Shown here: one piece after another, positions 52,568-62,420 of the stretch
How positions within the stretch are numbered: position 1 is the stretch's first letter
How the letters are laid out: each line of letters begins with the position of its first letter
DNA from: Terriglobia bacterium
Lineage (GTDB): Bacteria; Acidobacteriota; Terriglobia; Bryobacterales; UBA6623
Direction of reading: 5' to 3'
Assembly: GCA_009838515.1 (NCBI GenBank)
Contig: VXRL01000059.1
Coordinates: 124,001 to 188,000, forward strand
DNA length: 64,000 bases
Program-made: the position numbers and the translations under genes
Notes under the pieces: model-generated
What the model was told of the DNA's origin: nothing
Databases searched by the model: none
What the model saw: the letters and a program-made list of their open reading frames with translations, nothing else

Positions 52568-54070
52568 CTACCGGCTGCTGCCGGATGAACGGATCTTCCT
52601 GAGCAACTGCACCATCTCCGCTGCTCGCTCCGGTTCGTCCCCGTAGAGATTGCGCTGCTCGCCGAGGTCCTCGCGCAGATTGTAGAGCTGTCCGTACGGG
52701 ATCGAGCGATCGTAGTCGAACGGGTTCCAGCCGCCGCCTCCCACCGGTCGTCCGCCCCCGCCCTGGAACATCAGCAGCTTCCAGTCGCCTTGGCGAATGC
52801 CAAACCCTCCTCGGTAGCTGTTGTGGACGAGCGCCGTTCGGGCAGCCGAAGATTGCTTCCGATCCAAGAGTGCCTCTAGGAAACTGAAACTGTCCGGCCC
52901 GGCACCTTCGGGCAGCTGCTTCCCTAACAGGTCTGCGATCGTTGCGAGCGTATCCGTCAGGGCCACCAGTGCGTCTGAACGCGTGTTTGGCTTGATGTGT
53001 CCCGGCCAGCGCGCGAGCAGCGGCACGCGCTGACCGCCCTCGTACGCCTCCGTCTTCTGGCCCCGCAGGACTCCGTTGACGCGGTGGCCGGGCAGGCCGC
53101 GCACGACCGCGCCGTTGTCGCTTGAGAACAGCACCAACGTCTCGTCGGTCAGGCCCTGTTCGTCGAGGGCTTCCAAGACGCGCCCTACGGACCAGTCGAG
53201 TTCCAAGACAAAATCACCGTAAGAGCCGATCCCACTCTTGCCGCGGAATCGCTCGTTGGGAATGATCGGGCCGTGAGTGTTGCGGTGAGCGAAGTAGAGG
53301 AAGAACGGATCCTCGGAATGTTCCTTGATCCAGCTTGCCGCCCTCTCTGTAAGCACGACGGCAAGCTCCCGGTGATCGTAGAGCGCCCCCTTGCCGCCGG
53401 TGAAGTGGTGTCTCGGAGGATATCCGTAGCGCTCAAGGTAGGAGGTTTTGGCGATCCAGCGCTCGTCGCGGTGCAGTTCTAGCGGGGATTCGGGGGTCAG
53501 CCCGACAATGCGATGGTTCTCGATCAGGACATGCGGCTGCTGGCCTACGTGAGGGATGCCGTAGTAGTAGTCGAATCCCACCTCGAGCGGTCCGGGCGCG
53601 ATCTTGCCGTTGTAATCGACACCGGCCTCCGTCCAATTCGCGCCGCCGGGGCGGCCGTACCCGAGGTGCCACTTGCCGATGATCGCCGTCTTGTATCCCG
53701 CTTCCCGCAGCAGCATCGGCAGGGTGTAGCGGCCCTCCTCGATCAACAACGGATCGTCTGACCAGACATTGGCGGATCCGGCCCATGTGCGCCAGCTGTA
53801 GCGGCCGGTCATCAGCCCGTAGCGGGTCGGCGTGCAGACCGGGTGAGGGGAGTGGGCGTCCGTGAAGAGTCGGCCTTCCTTGGCGAGACGGTCGATGTTC
53901 GGAGTCTCGTAAGCCGTCGTGCCATAGGCGCTCAAATCCCCGTAGCCAAGGTCATCAGCAAGGATCAGGACGATGTTCTTAGGGGTTTGGGCGCTTAGCG
54001 CGACACTCGCTGTCAGCAGGCCTAGGAAGGCTCTGAGCGATAGGGCTGGGGGTGGTAGGCGTGAGCTCAT
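52568..54070 (-). CDS. Type I arylsulfatase, exported
   Basis: A 500-residue sulfatase with a signal peptide ending ALSAQ. The formylglycine motif CTPTR is at 79-83 and the calcium-binding pair Asp39-Asp40 in LADDLGYGD precedes it. GKWHLGYG supplies the conserved Lys and His of the active site and SSDNGA the second metal site. It acts in the periplasm on a sulfate ester of unknown identity and needs a formylglycine-generating enzyme from elsewhere. Unlike the sulfatase at 18 kb it has a plain Sec-type signal rather than a Tat lipoprotein signal. Confidence 0.93.
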   Translation of the reverse strand: MSSRLPPPALSLRAFLGLLTASVALSAQTPKNIVLILADDLGYGDLSAYGTTAYETPNIDRLAKEGRLFTDAHSPHPVCTPTRYGLMTGRYSWRTWAGSANVWSDDPLLIEEGRYTLPMLLREAGYKTAIIGKWHLGYGRPGGANWTEAGVDYNGKIAPGPLEVGFDYYYGIPHVGQQPHVLIENHRIVGLTPESPLELHRDERWIAKTSYLERYGYPPRHHFTGGKGALYDHRELAVVLTERAASWIKEHSEDPFFLYFAHRNTHGPIIPNERFRGKSGIGSYGDFVLELDWSVGRVLEALDEQGLTDETLVLFSSDNGAVVRGLPGHRVNGVLRGQKTEAYEGGQRVPLLARWPGHIKPNTRSDALVALTDTLATIADLLGKQLPEGAGPDSFSFLEALLDRKQSSAARTALVHNSYRGGFGIRQGDWKLLMFQGGGGRPVGGGGWNPFDYDRSIPYGQLYNLREDLGEQRNLYGDEPERAAEMVQLLRKIRSSGSSR

Positions 54071-54253
54071 GGTTCACCGCAATCGAGGAGTTGTAAGGTG
54101 GTCCGTCTGTCGCTCTCGGACGGTTGCGACTGGCCCGTGTAGGAGGATCATACGCGAGTCGAATGGCGACGTCCAGCCAGCGGAAGTCGCACAGCTTGGC
54201 CGACTCCTGGTAACGCAAATCGACCATCTGGGCATCGATGCTCGCACGGGCCA

Positions 54254-54593
54254 TTACTCCGTCTCCGGTGGTACGAGAGGCTCGAGTTGGGAAATAAGGG
54301 CTGGAATGTCCCGCCGCACGGTGTCCCACACACGCTCCAAGTTCACTTCGAAGTACGCGTGCACAAGACGATTCCGCATACCGATGATCTTGGGCCAGGG
54401 GATGTCAGGATGCGCCCCTTGCGTATCAGCGCTGACTCGGGATGCAGCTTCACCAACGATTTCCACCGCTTTCAGAATCGCGAGCTGTGCTATACGCTCT
54501 CTCGAACTCCGCAAAGCTGCGTCCGGAACTGAACTCCAATGCTTCGCGCGCCGCCAGCAACATGTCGAGCAGGCAGGCGTCGTCAGGTCTCAT
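54254..54593 (-). pseudogene. hepT: HepT toxin gene disrupted by a frameshift in a GA repeat
   Basis: The N-terminal third (MRPDDACLLDMLLAAREAL, from an ATG at 54593) and the remainder (QLAILKAVEIVGEAAS to the end) are in different frames. They join at the CTCTCTC run at 54497-54503. Adding one GA unit restores the family sequence FAEFERERIAQLAILK, so a 2-base contraction explains the break. The RNase/AMPylation motif Arg-x4-His-x-Tyr (RNRLVHAYF) is intact downstream. The start overlaps mntA by 11 bases. HepT is a HEPN-fold RNase neutralised by MntA. The shift could be real decay, slippage or a base-calling error. Confidence 0.85.
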
Positions 54594-54894
54594 AGATCGT
54601 CTCGGCAGAATCGAGAATTGCCTTTCGGCGGATGTAGTTCCGGCTTCGTTCAATCGCCGCGCGCTCGATCAAATCTACATCGCGGCCGAGTATTCGGCTC
54701 AACTCATTTTCCATGTGCCCAATGTCGAGGAGCGTGTGCCGCGCTTGCCGATCAAAGCGCACGAGCACGTCAATGTCGCTGTCCGGACCGAAATCTTCCC
54801 GCAGCACCGAACCGAAGAGCGCTAGTTCTGTGACTTGCCAACGCCCACAGAAGGCAGCGATTTGGTCTCGAGTTGTATCGATGCGTAGATTCAC
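54583..54894 (-). CDS. mntA: MntA nucleotidyltransferase antitoxin
   Basis: A 103-residue minimal nucleotidyltransferase. The GS-x10-DxD signature is exact: Gly28-Ser29, then Asp40 and Asp42 (GSVLREDFGPDSDID). MntA proteins transfer AMP to a tyrosine of HepT and silence it. The gene precedes and overlaps hepT, the standard order. Since hepT is frameshifted in this sequence, the antitoxin may have no functional partner. Confidence 0.92.
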   Translation of the reverse strand: MNLRIDTTRDQIAAFCGRWQVTELALFGSVLREDFGPDSDIDVLVRFDRQARHTLLDIGHMENELSRILGRDVDLIERAAIERSRNYIRRKAILDSAETIYET

Positions 54895-55029
54895 GTCTGA
54901 AATCCCGGCCTTGTCTCTAGGATAGTTGGCCGTCGTTTCGGGATCTGTCGCGACGGCAGGATCTGCGCGGTGACTCCGTCATCGGGGGCAAGACTGACGG
55001 GAGACTAGGGTTAACAACAAACAGCTAGA

Positions 55030-55106
55030 TGGTGGGCACGCCCAGACTCGAACTGGGGACCTCCTGCGTGTGAAGCAGGCGCTCTAACCGACTGAGCTAC
55101 GTGCCC
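55030..55106 (-). tRNA. tRNA-Val (anticodon CAC)
   Basis: On the minus strand the acceptor GGGCACG pairs with CGTGCCC, the D-arm carries TAGCTCAGTCGGTTAGAGC, the anticodon stem CCTGC/GCAGG encloses TTCACAC giving CAC, and the T-arm is CCCAG-TTCGAGT-CTGGG. CCA is encoded (55030-55032). Confidence 0.95.
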
Positions 55107-55459
55107 TTATGACGACGACCCGAAACGCTCTCTCGCGGGATTGCACCGACCCGACCCGAGCGATTCTTGGCTCCGGCGCGTCCCTTGATTGTACAGCCTT
55201 CAGCCGAAGGCCTGTGGAGAGAGAAGGCCTTACACTGGCACCCCGCGGAGGTGCCGCCGGGTCACCATGTCCGCCCGCTCGTAGCTGGCCCGCCATTCGA
55301 CCCATGCCGTAGCCGTAGGAGATCGGCTGTTGCTTTCTGGATGGGGCGCTTGGTGCTGCTCGGGAACGCCGCATCGGCATGTTTGGCGAGCGAAAGCCCA
55401 TGCCCGACCGATGACCTGCTGCCGATTCCATAGCCGGCACCCGCACGGTGTTGCTTCCG
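55107..55459. other. Intergenic region without recognised features
   Basis: About 350 bases upstream of tRNA-Val and downstream of the phosphatase gene. No gene, hairpin or repeat is recognised; the tRNA promoter should lie at its left end. Confidence 0.4.
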
Positions 55460-56326
55460 CTAGTGGCTATCGGCCGCTTGGAACTGCGCAGGATCTACGT
55501 CTAGCACTCTCGCTATTGCCGGGTCCTGCTCCGAGCCGTCCGGGCCGATCGGGATGCAGGCTATCGACGCACTCTCGATGCGACTCGCGTATGCGGCGGC
55601 AAGATCGATCCAGCGCATGTTGGCGATTTGCACCAGGTGCTTGAGGGGCGTGTGCCCGTGGAATGTGCGCCACACGTCAGGCACCCCGTGGTCGAGCGGA
55701 GTTCGTCCGTTGATTCTGTCGCGCGCCCAGATCGCTCGGACTCCCGCGCAGTGATCGCCCTCCGCGAGCCAGGCCTTCATGGCCCACCACGGGGTTTCGA
55801 TCGGAACCTCGGCATGGACCAGCACGAACGGCCCTTGTCCTCCTTCGACCTCCACGGCCAGTGGCATCTTCCGGAGTCTTTCGTGCCAGGCATCGCGCTC
55901 GCTAGCTGCGAGTGCCGTTGACCACTCCCCTCCGTTGAGTTCAATCCAGGTTTCCCGGGCCATACGGTCGCCTTCGAGTGCATCCAGCATGATCTGCTCG
56001 TGGTTGCCGCGGACGCACGTCACATCTTCGCGTTGAAGCCACTCGAACATCGAAGCGGAGTCCGGGCCGCGGTCGATGAGATCGCCGAGCAACAGCAGTC
56101 GATCCCCATCGCCCGGCGAGTACCCGACCTTGTCGAGCAAGTGCTCGAAGGTCTGCCGTTGCCCGTGGATGTCGCCAACGACCAGATCCCGCCCGTGCCT
56201 GTTGCGGCCAAGCGATAACACCGCTGGGCCATCAACTCGCGGCGTCCGGAGGCCCATCAGGTCCCAGTCCAGAGGGGCGGGCCTAGGTCGCTGGGGAGGT
56301 TCCTGTGGTGTTCTCGCTCGGCGCAT
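55460..56326 (-). CDS. Metallophosphoesterase, PrpA/ApaH-like protein phosphatase
   Basis: Up to 288 residues of calcineurin-like phosphatase. The metal-binding blocks appear in order: VVGDIHGQ, LLGDLIDRGPDS, VRGNHEQ and a later FHGHTPLKH. This pattern is shared by bacterial Ser/Thr phosphatases of the PrpA/PrpB and PP1-like groups and by ApaH-type diadenosine tetraphosphatases, so the substrate could be phosphoprotein or Ap4A. The first 23 residues are Pro/Arg-rich and unconserved; translation may instead begin at the methionine encoded at 56257. Confidence 0.87.
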   Translation of the reverse strand: MRRARTPQEPPQRPRPAPLDWDLMGLRTPRVDGPAVLSLGRNRHGRDLVVGDIHGQRQTFEHLLDKVGYSPGDGDRLLLLGDLIDRGPDSASMFEWLQREDVTCVRGNHEQIMLDALEGDRMARETWIELNGGEWSTALAASERDAWHERLRKMPLAVEVEGGQGPFVLVHAEVPIETPWWAMKAWLAEGDHCAGVRAIWARDRINGRTPLDHGVPDVWRTFHGHTPLKHLVQIANMRWIDLAAAYASRIESASIACIPIGPDGSEQDPAIARVLDVDPAQFQAADSH

Positions 56327-56990
56327 TCAGAACCCTTGATTGCGATTCAGAGTCAGTGTGCCGCTGCTTGTGCTCAGCGTGGGGAAGCCGTCTTGCCGCG
56401 GGCTGCTTCGATGTGGGCAAGACAGCCTGCTCACTGTACCAACGCTTGGATGAGCAGGCCGATGTCGATGACGAACGAAAATCGCACACATGTGGGGGGG
56501 AGATCCGCCGCGGGCTTCGCGGACTCCCCCCTGCGTTGCGATGGGGCTTGAGGCGGCCGGCGGAAGGAGCTCAATCGTAGAGGGAGGACAGCCAACCGAT
56601 GCGCAGCCCCGGGCTCACGAGGTTGGGAGAGAGTGCCGAAGACTTGTCCGAATCCGCCACGATTGGCCGACGAGATGCAATCCGTTTGGCGCTCGCAATA
56701 GCGACGAATCGCCGGCCCCGCCCTCGTTTCGTCATCGGGGAAGGAGGGCATGGGTTGCCGGACGATTCCTCGTCCGGCCGCTCCGGTGCGTCGAGGACAT
56801 GGGCTCGTAGGCAAGGGGATTAGCCGACGAATTTGACTCGGAGAGCCCCGGAATCGCGGATCCGCATTGCGAAGTGGCGGAAACGCTCCAGTTTCTGTGT
56901 GAATCGGCTTGATTGGGTTCCCGCTCTCGGGTATGTTCAGGTTGCACTCATCACAGACTGCCCTGCCGGGCTGCCTACAGGAGGTGACTC
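56327..56990. other. Intergenic region upstream of the second TonB receptor
   Basis: About 660 bases with no supportable gene. A 74-codon frame at 56599-56823 has GGAGG nearby, but its sequence is low-complexity and unlike a protein. The right end carries the strong ribosome binding site AGGAGGTGA at about 56979-56987 for the receptor. The length suggests a long leader or lost genes. Confidence 0.4.
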
Positions 56991-59900
56991 ATGCAAGAAC
57001 CTAGGGGCGAACGGTACGGATACGTTCGGTTTCTTCTCGCGGTCGCAGTTCTGGCGCTTCTGCCGGTTCCGCTCATGGCCCAAGCCACAGGGCTGATCGT
57101 GGGCACGGTGCAGGACAGTACCCGCGCAGCAGTTCCGGGGGCGGAGGTCCAGGCCGTGAATGACTTGACCGGGCTGGAGTGGACATCCAGTTCCGACGAA
57201 GCAGGTCGCTTCAATTTCCCCCGGATGCCCGTTGGAAACTACCACGTGCAAGTGACCCACGAGGGCTTCACGCAGTTTCTCTCGGAGTCGTTCCGGCTCG
57301 ATGCCGACCAGAGCAGACAGGTCACGGTCATCCTCGAAGTGGGGCAGGTGACCGAGTCCATCACCGTGACCGGTGCCGTGGCCGAGGTCGAAACTGTTGG
57401 CGGCACGCTCAAGGAGATCGTCGACGAGAGGCGGATCACCGAATTGCCTCTGAACGGCAGGAACCCGGTACAGCTGGTCCTCCTCGTGCCCGGAGTCGTG
57501 ACTGGCCCCGGATCCAGCTCCCTGAACCAGAACGGCGGCCTGGCGGTCAACGGTGCCCGCGCGGTCTCGAACAACTACATGCTGGACGGCGGGGACAATA
57601 ACGACCCCCAGCAAAACGTAGCCGCGATCATGCCGAATCCCGACGCGCTGGAAGAATTCAGCGTGCTGACGAACAACTTCAGCGCGGAGTACGGCCGCAA
57701 CATGGGAGCGATTGTCAACGCCGTGACGAAGTCCGGAACCAACGAGTTCCACGGATCGGCCTACGAGTTCGTGCGCAACGACATTCTCGACGCCCGGAGT
57801 TTCTTCGGCCTGGAGAAGGGAAAGCTCAGGCGCAACCAGTACGGGGGCACCTTCGGGGGGCCGGTCGTACGGAATCGAACGTTCTTCTTCGGCGCGTACG
57901 AGGCCGTCAGGCAACGCCAAGCGGCCACGTTCTCCGGCCTGTTCGTCCCGACAGGCTCTGAGCGGTCCGGGGACTTCTCGTCGACTGGTCGGAAGCCGAA
58001 CGATCCGTCGAGCGGCGAGCCATTCCCGAATGCCTTGATCCCGGACATGCGGTGGGACCCTGCCTCGGTGAACTTCCTGAACGAGTTGATTCCAGCCCCG
58101 AACTCACCGGGCGGGAGGCACATCTTCAACCGTCCCATCAACTTCGACAGCGACCAGTACATCGCCCGGGGCGACCATCAGGCAAGCAGCAAGCAGCGGA
58201 TCAGCGGCAGGCTGCTCATGCAGTCCAGCAACGAGTTCAAGACCGCGGGATTGCCCAGGCTGGTCGCGGACATCGATTTCATCAACAGAAACATCCAAGG
58301 GCAGCACACCTGGACGGTAAGCCCTTCCCTGCTTGCGACTGCGCAGTTCACGTTCAACCGAACCGAGATCGACCGCGGTCCGCTTCCCACCATCGGCGAG
58401 AGCGGCCAGGAGGTCTCCTATCGGAGCCTAGGATTGAACGTGAACCGGGGCGCGCCCGAGAGCCAGATCGAGCTCGTGCCGCACTACCGCGGCCGGGTCA
58501 ACGGGTACTGGAACCTGGCGCAGGAGAACCTGGTGAGAATCGATCGCCAGACCTGGCAGGCACGCTATGACGTGGCCTACACGGCAGGCGCGCACATGAT
58601 GAAGCTCGGCGCTGAGTATCGCTACAGCCAAAGCTACCGAGTCACCGCGAACCTGGTGGACCCTCAATTCAACTTCACGGGCAGGTTCAGCGGGAACTCC
58701 TATGCGGACTTCCTGCTCGGGCGACCCGCTAACTTCCGCCAGGGGTCGCTGCGAATCAACGACATACGGGCCCGGGCTCCCAATTTCTATTTCCAGGATG
58801 ACTGGAAGGTCCGCTCGAACGTGACCCTTTCGCTGGGTATGCGCTGGGAGCCGTACCTGCCGTTCTATTCCGCGCCGGACGAGCTCTCGGTCTTTCGAGC
58901 CGGACAACAGTCCGAAGTCTTCCCGAACGCGCCGGTGGGGCTCCTATACGCCGACGACTCCGGCGTTTTTCGCGGAGGTGCCGCAAGCGACTGGAACAAC
59001 TTCGCGCCTCGCCTGGCCCTGGCCTGGAGCCCCTTCGCACACAACAAGACCAGCATCCGGACGGCCTACGGCATCTTCTACGACACGCCGCGCTTTCACA
59101 TGCTGAGCCATTTCGTGAACTCTCCCCCCTACTCGCTCCAAACGAGGGTCAACGGGCCTGAGAGCTTCTCGAATCCCTTCGGCGGTATGCTGAACCCCTT
59201 TCCCTACCGTCAACCGGAGTCCGACCAGGAGCGCGCCGCATACCAGTACATCCTGCCGGTGCAGATCGGCCTCTCGGTGGACGAGGACACCGTCGCCGCC
59301 TACAACCAGCAGTGGAACTTCAATATCCAGCAGGAGGTGATGCGGGACTTCATCGTGACAGCAGCCTATGTCGGCTCGAAGGCCACGCACCTACCGCTCC
59401 GGAGGCAGATCAATCCGGCCATCTACGGAGAGGGCGCTACCCTCCGTAACATCAATCAGAGGCGGATTTACGGACCGACATTCCAAGGCATCACCAGTTA
59501 CGAGTCGACCGCCTTCTCGAGCTACCACGCGGCCCAGTTCACGGTGAACAAGCGCTTCAGCGATGGGTACACAATTCTGGCGCACTACACGGTGGGCAAG
59601 GCGATCGACCTGTCAGCGACGGAGACGACGCCCCCGCAGGACCCGTTGAACCTGCGGCTGGACAAGGCCCTTGCTGACTTCGATGTCAGGCAGCGCTTCG
59701 TGACTTCCTTTCTCTGGGATATCCCCTCGCCGAAGGGAAGAGGACTCGCGCGGTGGGCCCTCGGCGGGTGGCAGACCAATGGGATCGTGACAATCCAGAG
59801 CGGGAGAGCATTCAGCGCGACCACGGGACGCGACATCGCGTTGGCCGGGTATGGTAGGCAGCGTCCGGACCTGGTGGGGAATCCGTTTCTCGACACGGGC

Positions 59901-60212
59901 CGATCCAAGGGCGAGTTGATTCAGCAGTACTTTGATGCGACGGCGTTCGCGAATCCGGCGACCGGGAGCTTCGGCAATGCGGGTCGGAACATCATCATCG
60001 GCCCCGGAAACTGGAATCTTGACTTTGCCCTGTTCAAGAAGTTCGACATCACGGAAAACTCGGAGCTGCAGTTCCGCTGGGAGATGTTCAACGCCTTCAA
60101 CCACGCCAACCTGTTGAATCCGCGCAACAACATCAATGCCCGAAATCCCGGGCGGATAACCGGTACCAGCGCACCACGGATCATGCAGTTCGGGCTGCGG
60201 CTGGAGTTCTGA
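56991..60212 (+). CDS. TonB-dependent receptor with carboxypeptidase regulatory-like domain (Oar-like)
   Basis: A 1073-residue outer-membrane receptor with a signal peptide ending PLMAQ, a regulatory beta-sandwich (about 33-115; GLIVGTVQDSTRAAVPGAEV), a plug (RITELPLNGRNPVQLVLLVPG) and a large barrel ending in the aromatic LEF. The ATG follows the near-perfect AGGAGGTGA ribosome binding site with a short spacer, implying strong translation. It is related in architecture to the receptor at 36.7 kb, but the sequences differ too much for a recent duplication. The ligand is unknown. Confidence 0.93.
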   Translation: MQEPRGERYGYVRFLLAVAVLALLPVPLMAQATGLIVGTVQDSTRAAVPGAEVQAVNDLTGLEWTSSSDEAGRFNFPRMPVGNYHVQVTHEGFTQFLSESFRLDADQSRQVTVILEVGQVTESITVTGAVAEVETVGGTLKEIVDERRITELPLNGRNPVQLVLLVPGVVTGPGSSSLNQNGGLAVNGARAVSNNYMLDGGDNNDPQQNVAAIMPNPDALEEFSVLTNNFSAEYGRNMGAIVNAVTKSGTNEFHGSAYEFVRNDILDARSFFGLEKGKLRRNQYGGTFGGPVVRNRTFFFGAYEAVRQRQAATFSGLFVPTGSERSGDFSSTGRKPNDPSSGEPFPNALIPDMRWDPASVNFLNELIPAPNSPGGRHIFNRPINFDSDQYIARGDHQASSKQRISGRLLMQSSNEFKTAGLPRLVADIDFINRNIQGQHTWTVSPSLLATAQFTFNRTEIDRGPLPTIGESGQEVSYRSLGLNVNRGAPESQIELVPHYRGRVNGYWNLAQENLVRIDRQTWQARYDVAYTAGAHMMKLGAEYRYSQSYRVTANLVDPQFNFTGRFSGNSYADFLLGRPANFRQGSLRINDIRARAPNFYFQDDWKVRSNVTLSLGMRWEPYLPFYSAPDELSVFRAGQQSEVFPNAPVGLLYADDSGVFRGGAASDWNNFAPRLALAWSPFAHNKTSIRTAYGIFYDTPRFHMLSHFVNSPPYSLQTRVNGPESFSNPFGGMLNPFPYRQPESDQERAAYQYILPVQIGLSVDEDTVAAYNQQWNFNIQQEVMRDFIVTAAYVGSKATHLPLRRQINPAIYGEGATLRNINQRRIYGPTFQGITSYESTAFSSYHAAQFTVNKRFSDGYTILAHYTVGKAIDLSATETTPPQDPLNLRLDKALADFDVRQRFVTSFLWDIPSPKGRGLARWALGGWQTNGIVTIQSGRAFSATTGRDIALAGYGRQRPDLVGNPFLDTGRSKGELIQQYFDATAFANPATGSFGNAGRNIIIGPGNWNLDFALFKKFDITENSELQFRWEMFNAFNHANLLNPRNNINARNPGRITGTSAPRIMQFGLRLEF

Positions 60213-60360
60213 GTGGGAAAACGGATTCTGCCATAGGCACCGGGTCCGGGATTCTTGGCGGCCCGACGGAGGTCGCGCGAGGATCGTGTCTTCGCGGATG
60301 CGGCTGCACGGTGTTGCCGGCTCCCGTTGCAAGGCGAGGCCGCAGGGCGCCAATTGTCTT

Positions 60361-61812
60361 CTAATAGCCTAGGTACACCGTCTTGTAGTCCGTATAGAAC
60401 TCCAGTGCTACCGGGCCTTGCTCCTTGGGCCCGAAGCTCGACTCCTTCGAGCCGCCGAACGGCAGCTGGTACTCGACCCCGGCGCTGGGGAGATTCACCG
60501 TGATCAGGCCGGCCTCGATGCGGTTGACGTACTCGAAGATCCGCGACACATCCCGTGTCTGGATCGAAGCCGACAGGCCGAAGTCCGTCTTGTTGGCAAT
60601 GCGCATGCAGTCCTCGAAGTTGGCCGCGCGCATCACGCCGAGCACGGGTCCGAAAACCTCCTCCTGCGCGATCCGCATGTCCTCGGTGACTTCGCTGAAG
60701 ACCGTGGGCTGGAAGAAATGCCCCTTGGCGTACTCGCCGTCCGATAGGACCTGCCCTCCGCACTCAAGCTTCGCGCCCTCCTCTTCGGCCAGGCGGCAGT
60801 ACCTGTCATTCGTCTGGAGCTGGTCGTGATCGATAGCGGGGCCGATCTGGACCCCCTCGTGCAGGCCGTTGCCGACCTTCAGCTTCTTGGTGGCTTCGAC
60901 CACACGGGCGAGGAACTCGTCGTGAATGGAGTTCTCGACGATCACGCGGCTGGTTGCCGTGCATTTCTGGCCCGTTGAGAACATTGCGGCATTGACGGTA
61001 TTGGCCACTGCCTTGTCCATGTCGGCATCAGCCAGCACGATGGTCGGGTTCTTGCCTCCCATCTCCAGCTGGATGCGCAGCCGCCGCTCCGATGCCTGGG
61101 CGTGCAGGGCCTGGCCGACCGGGACCGAGCCCGTGAACGAAACCGCCTTCACCGGCTCGGCGTTCACCATCGCGTCGCCGACCTCGCCGCCCGAACCGCA
61201 GATCAGGTTGACCACGCCCTTGGGAATGCCCGCCTCGTGGCAGGCCTCGGCCAGCCGCCAAGCGCACAGCGGTGCTGCAGTCGCCGGCTTGACCAAGACC
61301 GCGTTGCCGGCAACCAAGGCCGGAGCGAGCTTCCATGCAGGAATGGCGCTCGGGAAGTTCCAAGGATTGATCTGCGCGACCACCCCGAGCGGCCGCCGGA
61401 CCGCGTACATGAACACGCGGTCGCGCTCGGACGGGACTTGGATGCCGGGGATGCGAGAGCCCTCTCCGGCGAAGTAGCGGAAGATATTGATCGAGCGCAT
61501 CGTCTCGCCCTTGGCTTCCGGCAGGGTCTTGCCTTCCTCGCGAGTCATCTCGCTCGCGAGCGTGTCCAGATTGCGCTCAAGGATGTCGGCGACCTTGTAC
61601 AGGTACGCGCCGCGTGCCGGTCCGGTGAGCGATGCCCAGGCGGGAAACGCTTCCTGGGCCGCCTCCGCGGCCACGTTGACATCGGCTTGGTTCGCCTTGC
61701 AAAACATGCCGACACGGTCTCCCGCATCGGCTGGGTTCACGTTTTCGAACAAGCGGTCGCTAAAGACCCACTCGCCATCGATGTAGTTCGGGTACGTTCT
61801 TGGTTCACTCAT
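60361..61812 (-). CDS. Aldehyde dehydrogenase family protein
   Basis: A 483-residue NAD(P)-dependent dehydrogenase. NPWNFPSAIPAWKLAPAL, the FTGSVPVG cofactor turn, the general base in LEMGGKNP and the catalytic cysteine in FSTGQKCTATSR are all present, as is PFGGSKESSFG near the end. The pattern is closest to 2,5-dioxovalerate (alpha-ketoglutarate semialdehyde) and related semialdehyde dehydrogenases used in sugar-acid breakdown, but that is by eye. The ATG at 61812 opens the conserved region; the in-frame extension upstream is Arg/Pro-rich filler. Confidence 0.9.
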   Translation of the reverse strand: MSEPRTYPNYIDGEWVFSDRLFENVNPADAGDRVGMFCKANQADVNVAAEAAQEAFPAWASLTGPARGAYLYKVADILERNLDTLASEMTREEGKTLPEAKGETMRSINIFRYFAGEGSRIPGIQVPSERDRVFMYAVRRPLGVVAQINPWNFPSAIPAWKLAPALVAGNAVLVKPATAAPLCAWRLAEACHEAGIPKGVVNLICGSGGEVGDAMVNAEPVKAVSFTGSVPVGQALHAQASERRLRIQLEMGGKNPTIVLADADMDKAVANTVNAAMFSTGQKCTATSRVIVENSIHDEFLARVVEATKKLKVGNGLHEGVQIGPAIDHDQLQTNDRYCRLAEEEGAKLECGGQVLSDGEYAKGHFFQPTVFSEVTEDMRIAQEEVFGPVLGVMRAANFEDCMRIANKTDFGLSASIQTRDVSRIFEYVNRIEAGLITVNLPSAGVEYQLPFGGSKESSFGPKEQGPVALEFYTDYKTVYLGY

Positions 61813-62037
61813 GGAAAGTCTCTGCAACGAGGGTGCCGCGGGTTGCCGACGGCCGCGCGTTCCGCCCGGCAAAATCCATCATCGCACGGCGCTAGAGCCC
61901 GTCCTCCGGCAGGTCCCTGAAGCAGGAGCCCGGCCTGATCGCGGCGGGCCCGCCGGTCGTTCGGTGCTGCCGCCGGACCTAGGTCGGCATGAACGAACTA
62001 TCGCGCCCCGGGGGCTACTCGCGGGTCGAGAGGCGGG

Positions 62038-62337
62038 TCAGGCGTTCGCCTTGAGGAAGGCGTCCCGGCTCGCTTCGGACTCGAAGTAATGCACCGTCTT
62101 TCCGACCTTGGTGCGGACTGCGTGCGCCGGATCGATGTAGGTGCCCGTCTGCGGGTCGCGAACCAGCTTGCCGCCGCCGCTCGTCTTGCCGTCGGAATTG
62201 CCCTGCTGCGCCGTGGGCCCGCTGCCGTCGGGTTTCATCTTACGCACCATCATGCGGCTGATCTCGCGGATCAGGTTGCGCACGATGGCGAGGCCGATCA
62301 CGCCGACCACCAGCAATAGGATGTTCCGAAGTCCCAT
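62038..62337 (-). CDS. Small membrane-anchored PP0621-like protein
   Basis: A 99-residue protein with one N-terminal membrane helix (NILLLVVGVIGLAIVRNLI), a basic and then Gly/Ser/Gln-rich linker, and a C-terminal YHS-like module (LVRDPQTGTYIDP ... YFESEASRDAFL). Proteins of this layout are conserved small inner-membrane proteins of unknown function; in the PP0621 group the module normally binds zinc by cysteines, which are absent here. It lies 83 bases after the TPR gene, beyond a hairpin. Confidence 0.75.
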   Translation of the reverse strand: MGLRNILLLVVGVIGLAIVRNLIREISRMMVRKMKPDGSGPTAQQGNSDGKTSGGGKLVRDPQTGTYIDPAHAVRTKVGKTVHYFESEASRDAFLKANA

Positions 62338-62357
62338 CCAGACCCCTCTCGGGCAGA

Positions 62358-62384
62358 CCCGGCGCCTAGTCTCTAGGCGCCGGG
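62358..62384 (-). terminator. Perfect 12-bp hairpin between the TPR and PP0621-like genes
   Basis: CCCGGCGCCTAG pairs exactly with CTAGGCGCCGGG around a three-base loop (62370-62372). It lies 37 bases after the TPR gene's stop on the minus strand. No U-tract follows, so it could act as a strong-stem terminator, an RNA-stabilising stem or a palindromic binding site. Confidence 0.6.
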
Positions 62385-62420
62385 GTGCGCCCGGTCAACC
62401 GACACGCGCGGCCTGCGCCC

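Noticed and set aside
56599..56823. 74-codon frame with GGAGG nearby
   Set aside because: Low-complexity Arg/Ser/Gly sequence, no protein-like pattern.
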